A stretch of 64,000 bases of DNA from Saccharothrix sp. NRRL B-16314 (GCF_000716595.1 NZ_JNXC01000007.1:186001-250000), one strand, 5' to 3'. Positions 32,255-41,311 are shown, counted from the stretch's first letter. Notes: generated from the sequence alone by a model not told the origin. Translations and numbers: made by a program.

Positions 32255-33244
32255 ATGAGCGACGTAGACACGTTCGTCGCTGGAGTGCGTATGGAGAACT
32301 CGGCGTCAGGCCTGGTCATGCTGGAGGCCGGGGTCCCGGTGGTCGTGACCGGGGAGGAACACCAGCAGGCGTGGCTGGCGAGGTATCCCACAGTGCCGGC
32401 GGAGAGACGGGTCGCGGTCTCGCTGGCGTGGTGCGTCATCGGAGCGGGCAAGCACCGCGGCCAGTACGCCATCGAGGTCCGGTTGGACGGGCAGCGGGTC
32501 GGCGAGCTGACGTACCTGATGTCGCGGCGCTACGCCGACGTGGTCGGCCAGGTCATCGACGGTGGCGGCACGCCGGGCTGCGAGGCCGCGATCCGGCGGG
32601 GTGATCGCGGTCTGGAAGTCGTGCTCTACCTGCCGCGCAACCCGTTCAACCCGTCCAACGTCGTCGCGCCACCTCCGCAGAACGCCTCCGCCCCACCGGA
32701 AAAGGCCAAGTCACGCCGCAAGGTGGTGAACGCCGTCGGTGCTGTGGTGGCCTTGTTCGTCGTCATCGGCTTGTTGTCCGACCCGAAGTCCACTGAGGTC
32801 CCGTCCGGCGCACTGACGACGTCCGCCGCGTCCGCCACGGAGGCGATGACCACCGCCGCGCCGACCACGACCACCACGTCGACGACAACTGCGACAACGA
32901 CAACCACCACGACGACGACTCCCACCACCACCACCACGACTTCGACCACCACCACGGCTGCGCCAGCCCCCAACCCGCAGCCGCAGCCGAACCCGCAGCC
33001 GAACCCGCAGCCGCAGCCGCAGCCCAACCCGGCCACGCAGGCTCCGCAGCCCCCGCCCGCACCCGTGCCCGCACCCAACGACGGCTGCCACCCCAGTTAC
33101 GTGCCGTGCGTGCCGATCGTGAGCGACGTCGACTGCGAGGGCGGCAGAGGCGACGGTCCCGAGTACGTGCTGGGCCCGATCACCGTCATCGGTCCGGACG
33201 ACTACCGCCTGGATGGCAACAACGACGGCGTCGGGTGCGAGTAG
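32255..33244 (+). CDS. membrane protein with Thr stalk and Excalibur-like C-terminus
   Basis: 329 residues. A cytoplasmic domain of about 140 residues (YAIEVRLDGQRVGELTYL) is followed by a membrane helix (about 155-172), a Thr-rich stalk (190-230), an Asn/Pro/Gln repeat (NPQPQPNPQPNPQPQPQPNP) and a Cys-rich outer domain. That domain holds CHPSYVPCVP, SDVDCEGG and the closing DGNNDGVGCE, the calcium-loop pattern of Excalibur-like domains found beside extracellular nucleases. No nuclease catalytic domain is present. A membrane sensor or scaffold is possible. Confidence 0.7.
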   Translation: MSDVDTFVAGVRMENSASGLVMLEAGVPVVVTGEEHQQAWLARYPTVPAERRVAVSLAWCVIGAGKHRGQYAIEVRLDGQRVGELTYLMSRRYADVVGQVIDGGGTPGCEAAIRRGDRGLEVVLYLPRNPFNPSNVVAPPPQNASAPPEKAKSRRKVVNAVGAVVALFVVIGLLSDPKSTEVPSGALTTSAASATEAMTTAAPTTTTTSTTTATTTTTTTTTPTTTTTTSTTTTAAPAPNPQPQPNPQPNPQPQPQPNPATQAPQPPPAPVPAPNDGCHPSYVPCVPIVSDVDCEGGRGDGPEYVLGPITVIGPDDYRLDGNNDGVGCE

Positions 33245-33313
33245 GCGGGCGTTTGGGCTGAATGGCGGCTGGGCGGCGTCCTCCGGGGCTGCCTATAGTC
33301 CGGGCGAGATGTC

Positions 33314-33327
33314 TGGGAGCGCTCCCA
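33314..33327. promoter_or_regulatory. CebR operator, perfect consensus
   Basis: TGGGAGCGCTCCCA is identical to the Streptomyces CebR box. It lies 30 bases before the xylanase ATG and about 15 bases after a TATAGT (33294-33299) that could be the -10 element, a position suited to blocking transcription. It is the second such site in the window. Confidence 0.85.
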
Positions 33328-33357
33328 GAAATTGCCCCGACGGAAGAGGGATTCTCG

Positions 33358-35331
33358 ATGAGGAGAGTTCTCGCCGGTGTGCTCGCGACCTCGGTCCTGG
33401 CCGGCCTGGTCGCGATCGCAGCGCAAGCGAGCCCCCGGGCCGCAGCAGCCGACGAGCCGGTGGTCGTCGTCTCGAGCACGTTCGACGACGGAACCGCGCA
33501 AGGGTGGACGGGCCGGGCGAGCGAAGTCGTCGAGCCCAGCACCGCGGTGGCACACAGCGGCACGCACAGCCTCGCCGTCACCGGTCGCACCGCCGGTTGG
33601 CAAGGTCCCGCCCTGAGCATCCTGGACAAAGCGCAGAAGGGCGTCCGCTACGAGCTCTCGGTGTGGGTGCGGCTGGCCGCGGGCCAAGCGGCCACGAGCG
33701 CCGGCCTGTCGGTCGAGCGCCACACCGCCGGCACCCCGTCGTACGACCAGGTGGTCGGCAGCACCGCTGTCACCGCCGACGGGTGGGTCAACCTGAAGGG
33801 CACCTACACGCTCGCCGCCGACGTCGACTTCCTCACCACCTACGTCGAGGCGGCCGGCGCGACCGCCTCGCTGCACATCGACGACTTCTCGATGTCCTAC
33901 ACGCCGCTGCCGCCGATCCAGACCGACATCCCGTCGGTGAAGGACGTGCTGGCCGACCACTTCACGGTGGGCGCGGCGGTCGAGAACGCGCAGATCCTCA
34001 ACAACCACGGGCAGTTGCTCGCCAAGCACTTCAACTCCATCACCCCCGGCAACCAGCTCAAGTGGGACGCCACCGAGCCCGCCGAGGGCACGTTCCGGTT
34101 CGCCGACGCGGACGCCCTGGTCGACTGGGCGAAGGCCAACGGCTCCACGGTGCGCGGGCACACGCTGGTCTGGCACCAGCAGACCCCGGCGTGGGTGTTC
34201 AAGGACGCGGCGGGCAACGACCTGACCGCGACGCCGGAGAGCAAGGCGCTCGTGCTCGCCCGCCTGGACGCGCACATCCGTGCCGTTGTCGGCCACTACG
34301 GCGCCGACATCCCCGTGTGGGACGTGGTGAACGAGGTCATCGACGAGAACCAGTCCGACGGGCTGCGCCGCAGCAAGTGGTTCGAGCTGACCGGGCTGGA
34401 CTACCTCCGCACGGCGTTCCGGGTGGCCCGCGAGGTCGCGCCGGACGCCCGGCTGGTGATCAACGACTACAACACCAACGTGCCGTCGAAGCGCGACAAG
34501 CTCTACGACCTGGTCGTGCAGCTGCGCGCCGAGGGCGTGCCGATCGACGCGGTGGGCCACCAGATGCACATCAACGTGCAGTGGCCGTCCGTCGCCGAGA
34601 CCGAGGCGATGCTGACCAAGTTCGCGCCGCTGGGGATCGACCAGCAGATCACCGAGATGGACATCTCCGTCTACACCGACAACAGCCAGTCGTACCCGAC
34701 GCCGCCGCGCGAGGTGCTGCTCACCCAGGCCTACCGCTACCGCGACATGTTCGAGCTGTACAAGCGCTACTCCGACGACGTCAGCTCGGTCACGTTGTGG
34801 GGCTTGGCGGACGACGGCACCTGGCTGGACAGCTTCCCGGTGACCCGCAAGGACCACCCGCTGCTGTTCGACACCCGCTTGCAGGCCAAGGACGCGTACT
34901 GGGGCGTCGTGGACCCGAGCCGGATCGGCCAGACCACGACGACGACCACGACGACCACCACCACGACGACTACAACCACCACGACCACGACCACGACCAC
35001 GACTGTGCCGCCGTCGACGTGCGCGGTGGCGTACACGATCGGCAGCCAGTGGCAGGGCGGGTTCCAGGGCGAGGTCCGGATCACCAACCGGGGCACCGCG
35101 GCCGTGAACCCGTGGACCTTGGCCTGGTCGTTCGCCGACGGTCAGCGGATCACGCAGCTCTGGGGCGGCGTCCACACCCAGGACGGCGCGTCGGTGACCG
35201 TGCGGCACGCGGCGTGGAACAGCACGCTGCCGCCCGGCGGCTCCGTGTCGTTCGGGTTCCTGGGCAGCTGGACCGGCGCCAACGCCAAGCCGAACTCCTT
35301 CAGCCTCAACGGGGTGGCCTGCCAGAGCTGA
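33358..35331 (+). CDS. secreted GH10 xylanase with two carbohydrate-binding modules
   Basis: 657 residues: signal peptide (1-35), an N-terminal CBM22/CBM4_9-type jelly roll (about 38-185), a GH10 barrel (about 195-535), a poly-Thr linker (about 524-548) and a C-terminal CBM2 (about 553-657). In GH10 the acid/base is Glu326 (WDVVNEV) and the nucleophile Glu433 (ITEMDIS). It cleaves internal beta-1,4-xylosidic bonds of plant xylan with retention. The CebR box upstream ties expression to cello-oligosaccharides. Confidence 0.94.
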   Translation: MRRVLAGVLATSVLAGLVAIAAQASPRAAAADEPVVVVSSTFDDGTAQGWTGRASEVVEPSTAVAHSGTHSLAVTGRTAGWQGPALSILDKAQKGVRYELSVWVRLAAGQAATSAGLSVERHTAGTPSYDQVVGSTAVTADGWVNLKGTYTLAADVDFLTTYVEAAGATASLHIDDFSMSYTPLPPIQTDIPSVKDVLADHFTVGAAVENAQILNNHGQLLAKHFNSITPGNQLKWDATEPAEGTFRFADADALVDWAKANGSTVRGHTLVWHQQTPAWVFKDAAGNDLTATPESKALVLARLDAHIRAVVGHYGADIPVWDVVNEVIDENQSDGLRRSKWFELTGLDYLRTAFRVAREVAPDARLVINDYNTNVPSKRDKLYDLVVQLRAEGVPIDAVGHQMHINVQWPSVAETEAMLTKFAPLGIDQQITEMDISVYTDNSQSYPTPPREVLLTQAYRYRDMFELYKRYSDDVSSVTLWGLADDGTWLDSFPVTRKDHPLLFDTRLQAKDAYWGVVDPSRIGQTTTTTTTTTTTTTTTTTTTTTTTTVPPSTCAVAYTIGSQWQGGFQGEVRITNRGTAAVNPWTLAWSFADGQRITQLWGGVHTQDGASVTVRHAAWNSTLPPGGSVSFGFLGSWTGANAKPNSFSLNGVACQS

Positions 35332-35334
35332 CGC

Positions 35335-35847
35335 TCAGTCCTCGGTGATCCGGTAGTAGCGGACGGGCGTGTAGGCGCCCGCCGTCGCCGCAGACCACGT
35401 CCGCTCCACCGGCGGTGCGCCGTCGGGGCCGGTCTGCTCGCGCACGACCGGTTCCGACTGCGCACCGTCCGCCCAGCGCACGAACAACGCCGCGTGGTTG
35501 GCGTTGGTGAGCGCGTCACCCGGCCGGAGGTCGGCGCGCGGGATCTCGGTGGCGACGTCCCGCAGCGTGACCGTGGTGCGGGAGTGGGTGAGGCCCCACG
35601 CCATCGAGACGTAACCGGAGCAGTCGGTGCGGTAGCTGCCGTACTCGTTCTGGTAGCAGGACTGCTGGTTGTACGGCACCTGCGCGTCGAGCCAGGACCG
35701 CGACCTGGCGTCGGTCTCGCTGCGCGAGGTCACGCGGTCCTCGGCCGTCGTGCCGCACGCGATCTTCGCGTCGGGGGCGGCGTGCACGACCGGGGCGTGG
35801 AACGCCGCCGTGCAGGCGAGGACGGCGATCAAAGTACGGGTGCTCAT
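35335..35847 (-). CDS. secreted NlpC/P60-like cysteine hydrolase
   Basis: 170 residues with a signal peptide (1-23). The core has the NlpC/P60-type Cys in TDCSGYVSMAWG and a His in NANHAALFVRW, with an extra Cys pair upstream. Such enzymes cleave peptides in the cell wall, although this diverged form lacks the usual long P60 insertions and its third catalytic residue is not obvious. Its stop lies 3 bases from the xylanase stop; the genes converge. Confidence 0.68.
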   Translation of the reverse strand: MSTRTLIAVLACTAAFHAPVVHAAPDAKIACGTTAEDRVTSRSETDARSRSWLDAQVPYNQQSCYQNEYGSYRTDCSGYVSMAWGLTHSRTTVTLRDVATEIPRADLRPGDALTNANHAALFVRWADGAQSEPVVREQTGPDGAPPVERTWSAATAGAYTPVRYYRITED

Positions 35848-36027
35848 CGAAATCCCCTCTGCCGAGGTGCGCCGCCGCTGTGCGTCCGGCGGCGTCGGCG
35901 ACAGGTTTCCCGCGCCGGCCCGGACTAGCGGGAATCCACCCGGGCGGGTGGTGTGCTGTGCGTGCGGACGGTTTCACGCGGCGTGACGGGGGTAGTCGGC
36001 CGGTGACCGACGTCGAAGGGAGCCGGT

Positions 36028-36627
36028 ATGCGCACCGTCATCGTCGTCTCCGCGCTCTGCGTCGCGGTGGGTTGCGGCACGGCGGGTTGCGGCGGTGAGT
36101 CGGCGCCACCCGATCGGACGGCCCAGGCGAAGGTGACCAGCAGGCAGATCGGCGTGCTCGCACCGGTGGACGCGGCCGACACGGCGTTCACCTACGACCA
36201 GTCCGCCGCCCCGGCCGGCGGCCGGCTGGAACTGGAAGTGATGGAGGGCGAGGGCGCGACGACCGTGCGCCTGACCGTCGAACTGCTCCAGCCCGACCGG
36301 GGTTACGCCGTCCACGCGCACACCGAACCGTGCGGCCTCACCGGCACCGACGCGGGTCCGCACTACCAGCACGAGGTCGACCCGGCCGCGACACCGGACC
36401 GGCCGTCCGTCGACCCGGCGTACGCCAACCCGCAGAACGAGATCTGGCTGGACCTCACCACCGACGGCCAGGGCAACGGTTCGGGTGAGACCACCGTCCC
36501 GTTCGTCTTCGGCGACCGCGTGCCGTCCTCGATCGTGTTCCACGAACAGCCCAAGACCGCGACCGAGCAGGGCCGCGCGGGCAGCGCCGGCGGCCGGGTG
36601 GCCTGCTTCACCGCCCCGTTCCGCTGA
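36028..36627 (+). CDS. Cu/Zn superoxide dismutase-like lipoprotein
   Basis: 199 residues with a lipoprotein signal (Cys near 16-21) and a SodC-like domain. Copper-site residues are visible as VHAHTEPCG, GPHYQHEVDP and a late His in IVFHEQ. The zinc-loop His/Asp of classical enzymes is replaced by an Asn/Gln/Glu stretch (ANPQNEIW), as in copper-only relatives. It should act on superoxide outside the membrane or simply bind copper. It stands alone. Confidence 0.78.
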   Translation: MRTVIVVSALCVAVGCGTAGCGGESAPPDRTAQAKVTSRQIGVLAPVDAADTAFTYDQSAAPAGGRLELEVMEGEGATTVRLTVELLQPDRGYAVHAHTEPCGLTGTDAGPHYQHEVDPAATPDRPSVDPAYANPQNEIWLDLTTDGQGNGSGETTVPFVFGDRVPSSIVFHEQPKTATEQGRAGSAGGRVACFTAPFR

Positions 36628-36792
36628 CCGCGCCGCAGCCGGAGGCGTGCTGGGTGGCCGGCTCCTGTGATGGCGGCGTTTCCGCCGGTGAAGCCGGAAA
36701 TTCCAGCCGAGGTCGGCGCACCCGTCTGGCAAGATCCGGTGCGCCGGGCGCGGCTGAATGCCGGCCCGCACGGTCGAAGGGGGTCATGCGTC

Positions 36793-38115
36793 ATGCACGG
36801 TCGAACACCAAGAATCCGGCGAAGATCAGCCGCGCTCGTCGTCCTGCTCGTCGCGGGCCTGATCGCGTCGGTGCCCACCACGGCGACGGCCGACGACAGG
36901 CCCAACAGCATCGGCGTCGGGTCGAACCCGATCTGGGTCGCGATCAGCCCGAACGGGGCGTTCGCGTACGTCACCAACGCGTACGACCGCACGGTGTCGG
37001 TCATCGACACCGCCACCAGGACGGTCACCGGCACCATCAAGGTCGGCACGCAGCCCGAGGGCATCGCTTTCAGCCCGGACAACCGGACCGCGTACATCGC
37101 GAACGTCGGTGACCACAACACCGATCAGGGCTCGGTGTCGGTGATCGACACCGCGACCAAGTCGGTCGTCAGGACTGTTTCGGTGGCACCGCTGAGGTCC
37201 CCGAACGCCGTCACCGTCACGCCGGACGGGAAGAAGGCCTACGTCGTCGGCTTCGGTTACCTGTCGGTGATCGACACCGCCACCGGCACCGCCCGCGCGG
37301 TCCACATCGGCAACAACGGCCCGACGGACGTGAAGGTCACTCCTGACGGTTCTCGCGTCTACATCGCGGACTTCCACACCAAGAGCGTCATGGTGGTCAG
37401 CACCGCGACCGACAGCGTGATCGCCACCGTGCCGCTGGGCACCGCCCCCAACAGGCTCGCCATCACGCCGGACGGCCTGCGCGTGTACGTCACCAGCGGC
37501 TTGGGCGACAAGGTGTACATGATCGCGACCGCGGCCAACCAGGTCAGGGCGACCATCGACGCGCCCGGGAAGCCCGTGGGCGTGGCCGCCGCGCCGAACG
37601 GTCGCCAGGTGCACGTCACGGGTCACGACGGGAACACCCTGACGACGATCGACGTGGCCACCAACGCCGTTGTCCGCACCAAGCCGGTCGGCCTCACCCC
37701 GTTCTCCCTGGCCATCACGCCGAACGGCGCCGAAGCGTACGTGGTCCAGCGAGGGGGCCAGTACGTCGCGGTCGTCAACGTCGCGGACGACCGGGTGGTG
37801 CGCGGCGACCGCCTGGCCGTCGGCGAGTACCGGACCTCTCCCGACAACAGGTTCCGGCTGATCATGCAGCCCGACGGCAACCTGGTGCTCTACGCCTCGA
37901 CCGGCGAGGCGTTGTGGCACAGCCGCACCGACGGCTCCGGAGCCACCTACGCGATCCTGCAGCCCGACGGCAACTTCGTCGTCTACACCCCCGCCGGCGA
38001 AGCCAAGTGGCACACCCACAGCTGGGGGACCGCGGCCGATCGCTTCGTCGTGCAGAGCGACTCCAACCTCGTGCTCTACGGCCCCGACGCCACCCCCTAC
38101 TGGCACCGCTGGTAG
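36793..38115 (+). CDS. secreted YVTN beta-propeller with C-terminal bulb-type lectin
   Basis: 440 residues: signal peptide (about 1-37), a seven-bladed YVTN-type propeller (about 40-330) built of repeats such as VSVIDTATRTVTGTI and GIAFSPDNRTAYIAN, and a bulb-type mannose-lectin domain (about 335-440) with three QxDxNxVxY sites: MQPDGNLVLY, LQPDGNFVVY and VQSDSNLVLY. The lectin should bind mannose-type sugars on a surface or polymer. ATG 36793 is set by GAAGGGGG about 9 bases earlier and gives a clean signal peptide. Confidence 0.85.
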   Translation: MHGRTPRIRRRSAALVVLLVAGLIASVPTTATADDRPNSIGVGSNPIWVAISPNGAFAYVTNAYDRTVSVIDTATRTVTGTIKVGTQPEGIAFSPDNRTAYIANVGDHNTDQGSVSVIDTATKSVVRTVSVAPLRSPNAVTVTPDGKKAYVVGFGYLSVIDTATGTARAVHIGNNGPTDVKVTPDGSRVYIADFHTKSVMVVSTATDSVIATVPLGTAPNRLAITPDGLRVYVTSGLGDKVYMIATAANQVRATIDAPGKPVGVAAAPNGRQVHVTGHDGNTLTTIDVATNAVVRTKPVGLTPFSLAITPNGAEAYVVQRGGQYVAVVNVADDRVVRGDRLAVGEYRTSPDNRFRLIMQPDGNLVLYASTGEALWHSRTDGSGATYAILQPDGNFVVYTPAGEAKWHTHSWGTAADRFVVQSDSNLVLYGPDATPYWHRW

Positions 38116-38141
38116 CGGCCGACCCGGGGGGACCGTCGAGC

Positions 38142-38178
38142 CCCCGTGCACGCCCCGGTTGACGAGGCGTGCACGGGG
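38142..38178. terminator. bidirectional terminator
   Basis: CCCCGTGCACGCC (38142-38154) and GGCGTGCACGGGG (38166-38178) form a perfect 13-bp stem with an 11-base loop between the converging lectin and SGNH genes. Confidence 0.85.
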
Positions 38179-38206
38179 ACAGCCGATGCGCGGCGCACGA
38201 CGGGGC

Positions 38207-39424
38207 TCAGCGCTCCAGCAGCATCGCCAGGTCGATCGCGTTCGCCATCGCTTCCGTGCCCGCGTCGTTCGGGTGCAGGTGGTCGCCGCTGTCGTAGGCG
38301 GGTGCCAGCGTGGCCGGATCGCCCGGGACCGCCGTCGCGGCGGCGAAGTCCACCACGCCGTCGAACTCGCCCGAGGTGCGGATCCAGTCGTTCAGCGCGC
38401 GCCAGGTCGCCTCGCGCTCCTCGGTCCAGATGAACGACCCCTTGAACGGCAGGACCGTGCCCCCGTACACCTTCACGCCCTTGGCCCGCGCCTGTGCGAT
38501 CACGTCGCGGTGCCCGGCGATCAGGTCCTCGGCCGACGCGCTGTAGCCGATGTCGTTCACGGCCTCCAGCAGGATCATCGCCTTCACGCCGGTCTGCGAC
38601 AGCACGTCCCGCTGCACCCGCGTCACGCCCGCGACGCCCCAGAACGGCTCGTCCCGGTCTGCGATGAGGCGGTTGCCGCCCAGGCCCGCGTTCACCACGG
38701 ACAGCGTCCTGCCCGGCACCGCGTCCAGCCGCCGGGCCAGGAAGTCCGGCCAGCGGCGGTTCGCGTTGCCGGTGGTGTTCGCGGTGTCGGTGATCGAGTC
38801 GCCGAAGGCCACCACCGCGCCCGCGACCCGCCGTGACGGCGCCACGTCCACGCCGTTGACGACCATCCAGCACGGCGTGTCCTGGAACCCGCCCGACTGC
38901 ACGCCGGTCCGGTCGCCCGGCGCCAGGTAGTTGCCCTGCGCGGTGAACGGGTGGTTCGTCAGCGGACCGGTGGCGCGCGGCACGTAGGCGCTCACCAGCA
39001 GGGTCGACAGCGCCTGCACGTCCAACCGGACCGGGTCGCTGAAGACCTCCCGCCCGGCCGGCACCGTGACGCTGCGCCTGCCCTTGAACGTCAACGCGCG
39101 CATCGTGCCCGGCACCGCCGCGTCACCGGACGCCTGCACCGCGACCGAGGCCCGTCCGACCTCCAGCGGCGTGGCGCCGAACGCGTTCGTCAGCCGGACC
39201 CGCACGGATCGACCGCCGGCGCTCAGGAACACCACGTTCCGCACGGTCTGGTTCTCCAGTCCCCGTCCGGCCGGGCAGTCGCTCCACGGGATCTCGCTGC
39301 CGACCACGGGGCTCGCCGCCCAGCCGGCCACCCACGGTGTGCCGTGGGCGGTGGCGGCGGGCTGCGCCGTCATGGTCGCCACGAGTGCGGCGATCACGGC
39401 CAGTTTCCCGACGTGTCCTGCCAT
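38207..39424 (-). CDS. secreted two-domain SGNH hydrolase
   Basis: 405 residues: signal peptide (1-26), an N-terminal beta-rich domain (about 30-190) with WVAGWAASP and VRVRLTNAFGATPL, then an SGNH domain with nucleophile block VAFGDSITDT, GLGGNRL, oxyanion Asn in LEAVNDIG and catalytic His in DHLHPNDAG. This layout is widespread in actinomycetes next to plant-polymer enzymes; deacetylation of xylan or pectin is possible but unproven. It is the third SGNH enzyme in the window. Confidence 0.88.
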   Translation of the reverse strand: MAGHVGKLAVIAALVATMTAQPAATAHGTPWVAGWAASPVVGSEIPWSDCPAGRGLENQTVRNVVFLSAGGRSVRVRLTNAFGATPLEVGRASVAVQASGDAAVPGTMRALTFKGRRSVTVPAGREVFSDPVRLDVQALSTLLVSAYVPRATGPLTNHPFTAQGNYLAPGDRTGVQSGGFQDTPCWMVVNGVDVAPSRRVAGAVVAFGDSITDTANTTGNANRRWPDFLARRLDAVPGRTLSVVNAGLGGNRLIADRDEPFWGVAGVTRVQRDVLSQTGVKAMILLEAVNDIGYSASAEDLIAGHRDVIAQARAKGVKVYGGTVLPFKGSFIWTEEREATWRALNDWIRTSGEFDGVVDFAAATAVPGDPATLAPAYDSGDHLHPNDAGTEAMANAIDLAMLLER

Positions 39425-39565
39425 GAAGGTCTCCCAACGCCAGTCGTCAGTGGTGGCGTCGCCGACCGTGGCAGCGAGGTGATTAACCGGTCAAGCAAGC
39501 CACGACGAGCGGTGCAGGAGTTGCGATGAGTGGTTCGACTTAACGCATAAGTCCGACCACCCGTG

Positions 39566-39601
39566 CCTGGCCGCGCCCCGCGGCAGGGGGACGCGGCCAG
39601 G
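39566..39601. terminator. terminator of the glycosyltransferase gene
   Basis: CCTGGCCGCG (39566-39575) pairs with CGCGGCCAGG (39592-39601); inside, CCCC and GGGG extend the stem with one bulged A. It lies just past the glycosyltransferase stop at 39607. Confidence 0.75.
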
Positions 39602-39606
39602 GTGGT

Positions 39607-40752
39607 TCAGGCGTACTCGTGCAGCCTGCGGGCCACGTCGTGCGGTGACGGCATGGCGGCCACCTCGTCGGCGATCGCCCGCGCCGCACCGCGCACGGCC
39701 TCGTCGGCGAGCAGGTGCCGCGCCTTGGCCGCGATCGCCTCGGCGGTCAGGTCGTCACCGATCAACCGGTCGCCCAGCCCCGCCTCGACCACCATCTCGG
39801 CGTTGCTGAACTGGTCCGCGCCCTGCGGCAGGACGAGCTGCGGCGCGCCGACGCCGAACGTGCCCAGAGTCGTGCCGCTGCCACCGTGGTGCACGACGAG
39901 GTCCACGTGCGGCAACAGGTCCGCCTGCGGCACCCACGGCACCACGACGACGTTGTCGGGCACGTCGCCGAGCGCGCCCACCTCGACCGTCGGACCGGCG
40001 GCCACGAGCACCCGCACGCCCGTCGCCGCCAAGCCCTCGATGGCGGTCCGCAGCACGCCAACGTCACCGAACGCGGTGCCCAACGTCAGGTACACCAACG
40101 GCTCGCGGTGCTCGACCACCCACGACGGCAGGTCGCCCGGCTCGGCGAACGACACCGGCCGCAGCTCGACCCGCTCGGGGGACCTCGCCAGGAAAGCCCG
40201 GTCCTGCACCGAAGACGGGCAGATGTCCACGTACGGGTTGCCAAGCACCATCAGGTCGTCGGTCGGCACTGAGACGCCGAGGTCCGCGGCGACCTCGGCC
40301 AGGTGCGCCTGCGAGTTGGCGCCGACGTCGTCCGGCTGCCACATTCGCCCGAACGAGTGGCACAGGGCGGGCACGCCGGCGACCTTCGCGGCCAGCCCCG
40401 CGCCCGGGTTGGCCAGTTCGTGCACGATCAGGTCGGGCTTGCGCTCGGCGACGATCGGCGCGAGGTCGGCGGCGAAGCGGCGCGGCAGCACCGAGCCGAA
40501 CACCAGCGGGATCACCTGTGGCCGGACGTCCTGCGCCCTCCCCACCGGCATGCCCTCTTGTGCCAGCGCGAACGCATCGCGCATGCCGAAGCCGCCGGTG
40601 ACGTGCTCGATGCCGTGCGCGGTCAACGCGTCCGCGAACGCTTCCCCGGTGACGAACGTGACGTCGTTGCCCAACGCGCGCGCGGCGATCGCGAGCGGCA
40701 TCAGGGGGTAGGTGTGTCCGTGTGTCTGCAGGCTCGAGAAGAGGATTCGCAC
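39607..40752 (-). CDS. GT1 glycosyltransferase, EryCIII/macrolide type
   Basis: 381 residues, GT-B fold. The N-terminal acceptor half starts RILFSSLQTHGHTYPLMPLA; the C-terminal donor half has VVPWVPQADLLPHVDLVVHHGGSGTTLG in pieces, that is the PSPG-like nucleotide-sugar site with HHGGSGTT, and LPQGADQFSNA. Such enzymes attach a sugar to a small-molecule acceptor, either in antibiotic biosynthesis or as a resistance step. No sugar-biosynthesis or aglycone genes are adjacent, so resistance or broad detoxification is as likely. Confidence 0.86.
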   Translation of the reverse strand: MRILFSSLQTHGHTYPLMPLAIAARALGNDVTFVTGEAFADALTAHGIEHVTGGFGMRDAFALAQEGMPVGRAQDVRPQVIPLVFGSVLPRRFAADLAPIVAERKPDLIVHELANPGAGLAAKVAGVPALCHSFGRMWQPDDVGANSQAHLAEVAADLGVSVPTDDLMVLGNPYVDICPSSVQDRAFLARSPERVELRPVSFAEPGDLPSWVVEHREPLVYLTLGTAFGDVGVLRTAIEGLAATGVRVLVAAGPTVEVGALGDVPDNVVVVPWVPQADLLPHVDLVVHHGGSGTTLGTFGVGAPQLVLPQGADQFSNAEMVVEAGLGDRLIGDDLTAEAIAAKARHLLADEAVRGAARAIADEVAAMPSPHDVARRLHEYA

Positions 40753-40828
40753 TGGACCGAGCGTAGCGAAATTTTTTCCACAGCGGGTGAATTATGCCCG
40801 TTCGCGCCTCGCGGCGGCGACGCGGAGG

Positions 40829-41293
40829 TCAGTCCGGCACCGAGGCCTGGTCGGCCCGCACCGACACGGTGGCGTCGATGCTCGCGCTCAGGAACCGCGC
40901 GACGACCTCCTTGTCCGCTTCGCTGAACTGCTCCCACGCCCTGGTGAACGCGCCGTCGAGCGGGCCGAAGAAGCGGCGGCCCAGCTCCAGCGCCTTGTCC
41001 CGCACCAGTACCTCGACCTTGCGCCGGTCGTGCGCGCTGCGGGTGCGCTCGACGTGCCCGGCGGCTTCGAGCCGGTCGAGCACGGACGTGGTCGCCGACG
41101 CGCTCATGTGCAGCGATTCTGCCAGTCTGGTCGGCGTCATCGGCTCTCCGCCCCAGCGCGCGTCCATGATCACCGCGAGCGCGTTCAGGTCGGTGCGGTG
41201 CATCCGCTGCTTCTCGCCGAACAGTTCCGCGAACCGGTCGGTTTCGACGGTGAGCTGCCGGAGCAACCTGACCAGGTCCGAGTTGTCGGCCAT
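40829..41293 (-). CDS. MarR-family regulator
   Basis: 154 residues; winged helix with PTRLAESLHMSASATTSVLDRL and wing RTRSAHDRRKVEVLV. A GGGGAGGG site directly before ATG 41293 sets the start. It diverges from the MMPL exporter at 41368, and repeats in the 74-bp gap are probable operators, so it most likely represses the exporter until a toxic ligand binds. Confidence 0.9.
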   Translation of the reverse strand: MADNSDLVRLLRQLTVETDRFAELFGEKQRMHRTDLNALAVIMDARWGGEPMTPTRLAESLHMSASATTSVLDRLEAAGHVERTRSAHDRRKVEVLVRDKALELGRRFFGPLDGAFTRAWEQFSEADKEVVARFLSASIDATVSVRADQASVPD

Positions 41294-41311
41294 CCACCCT
41301 CCCCTTATTGT

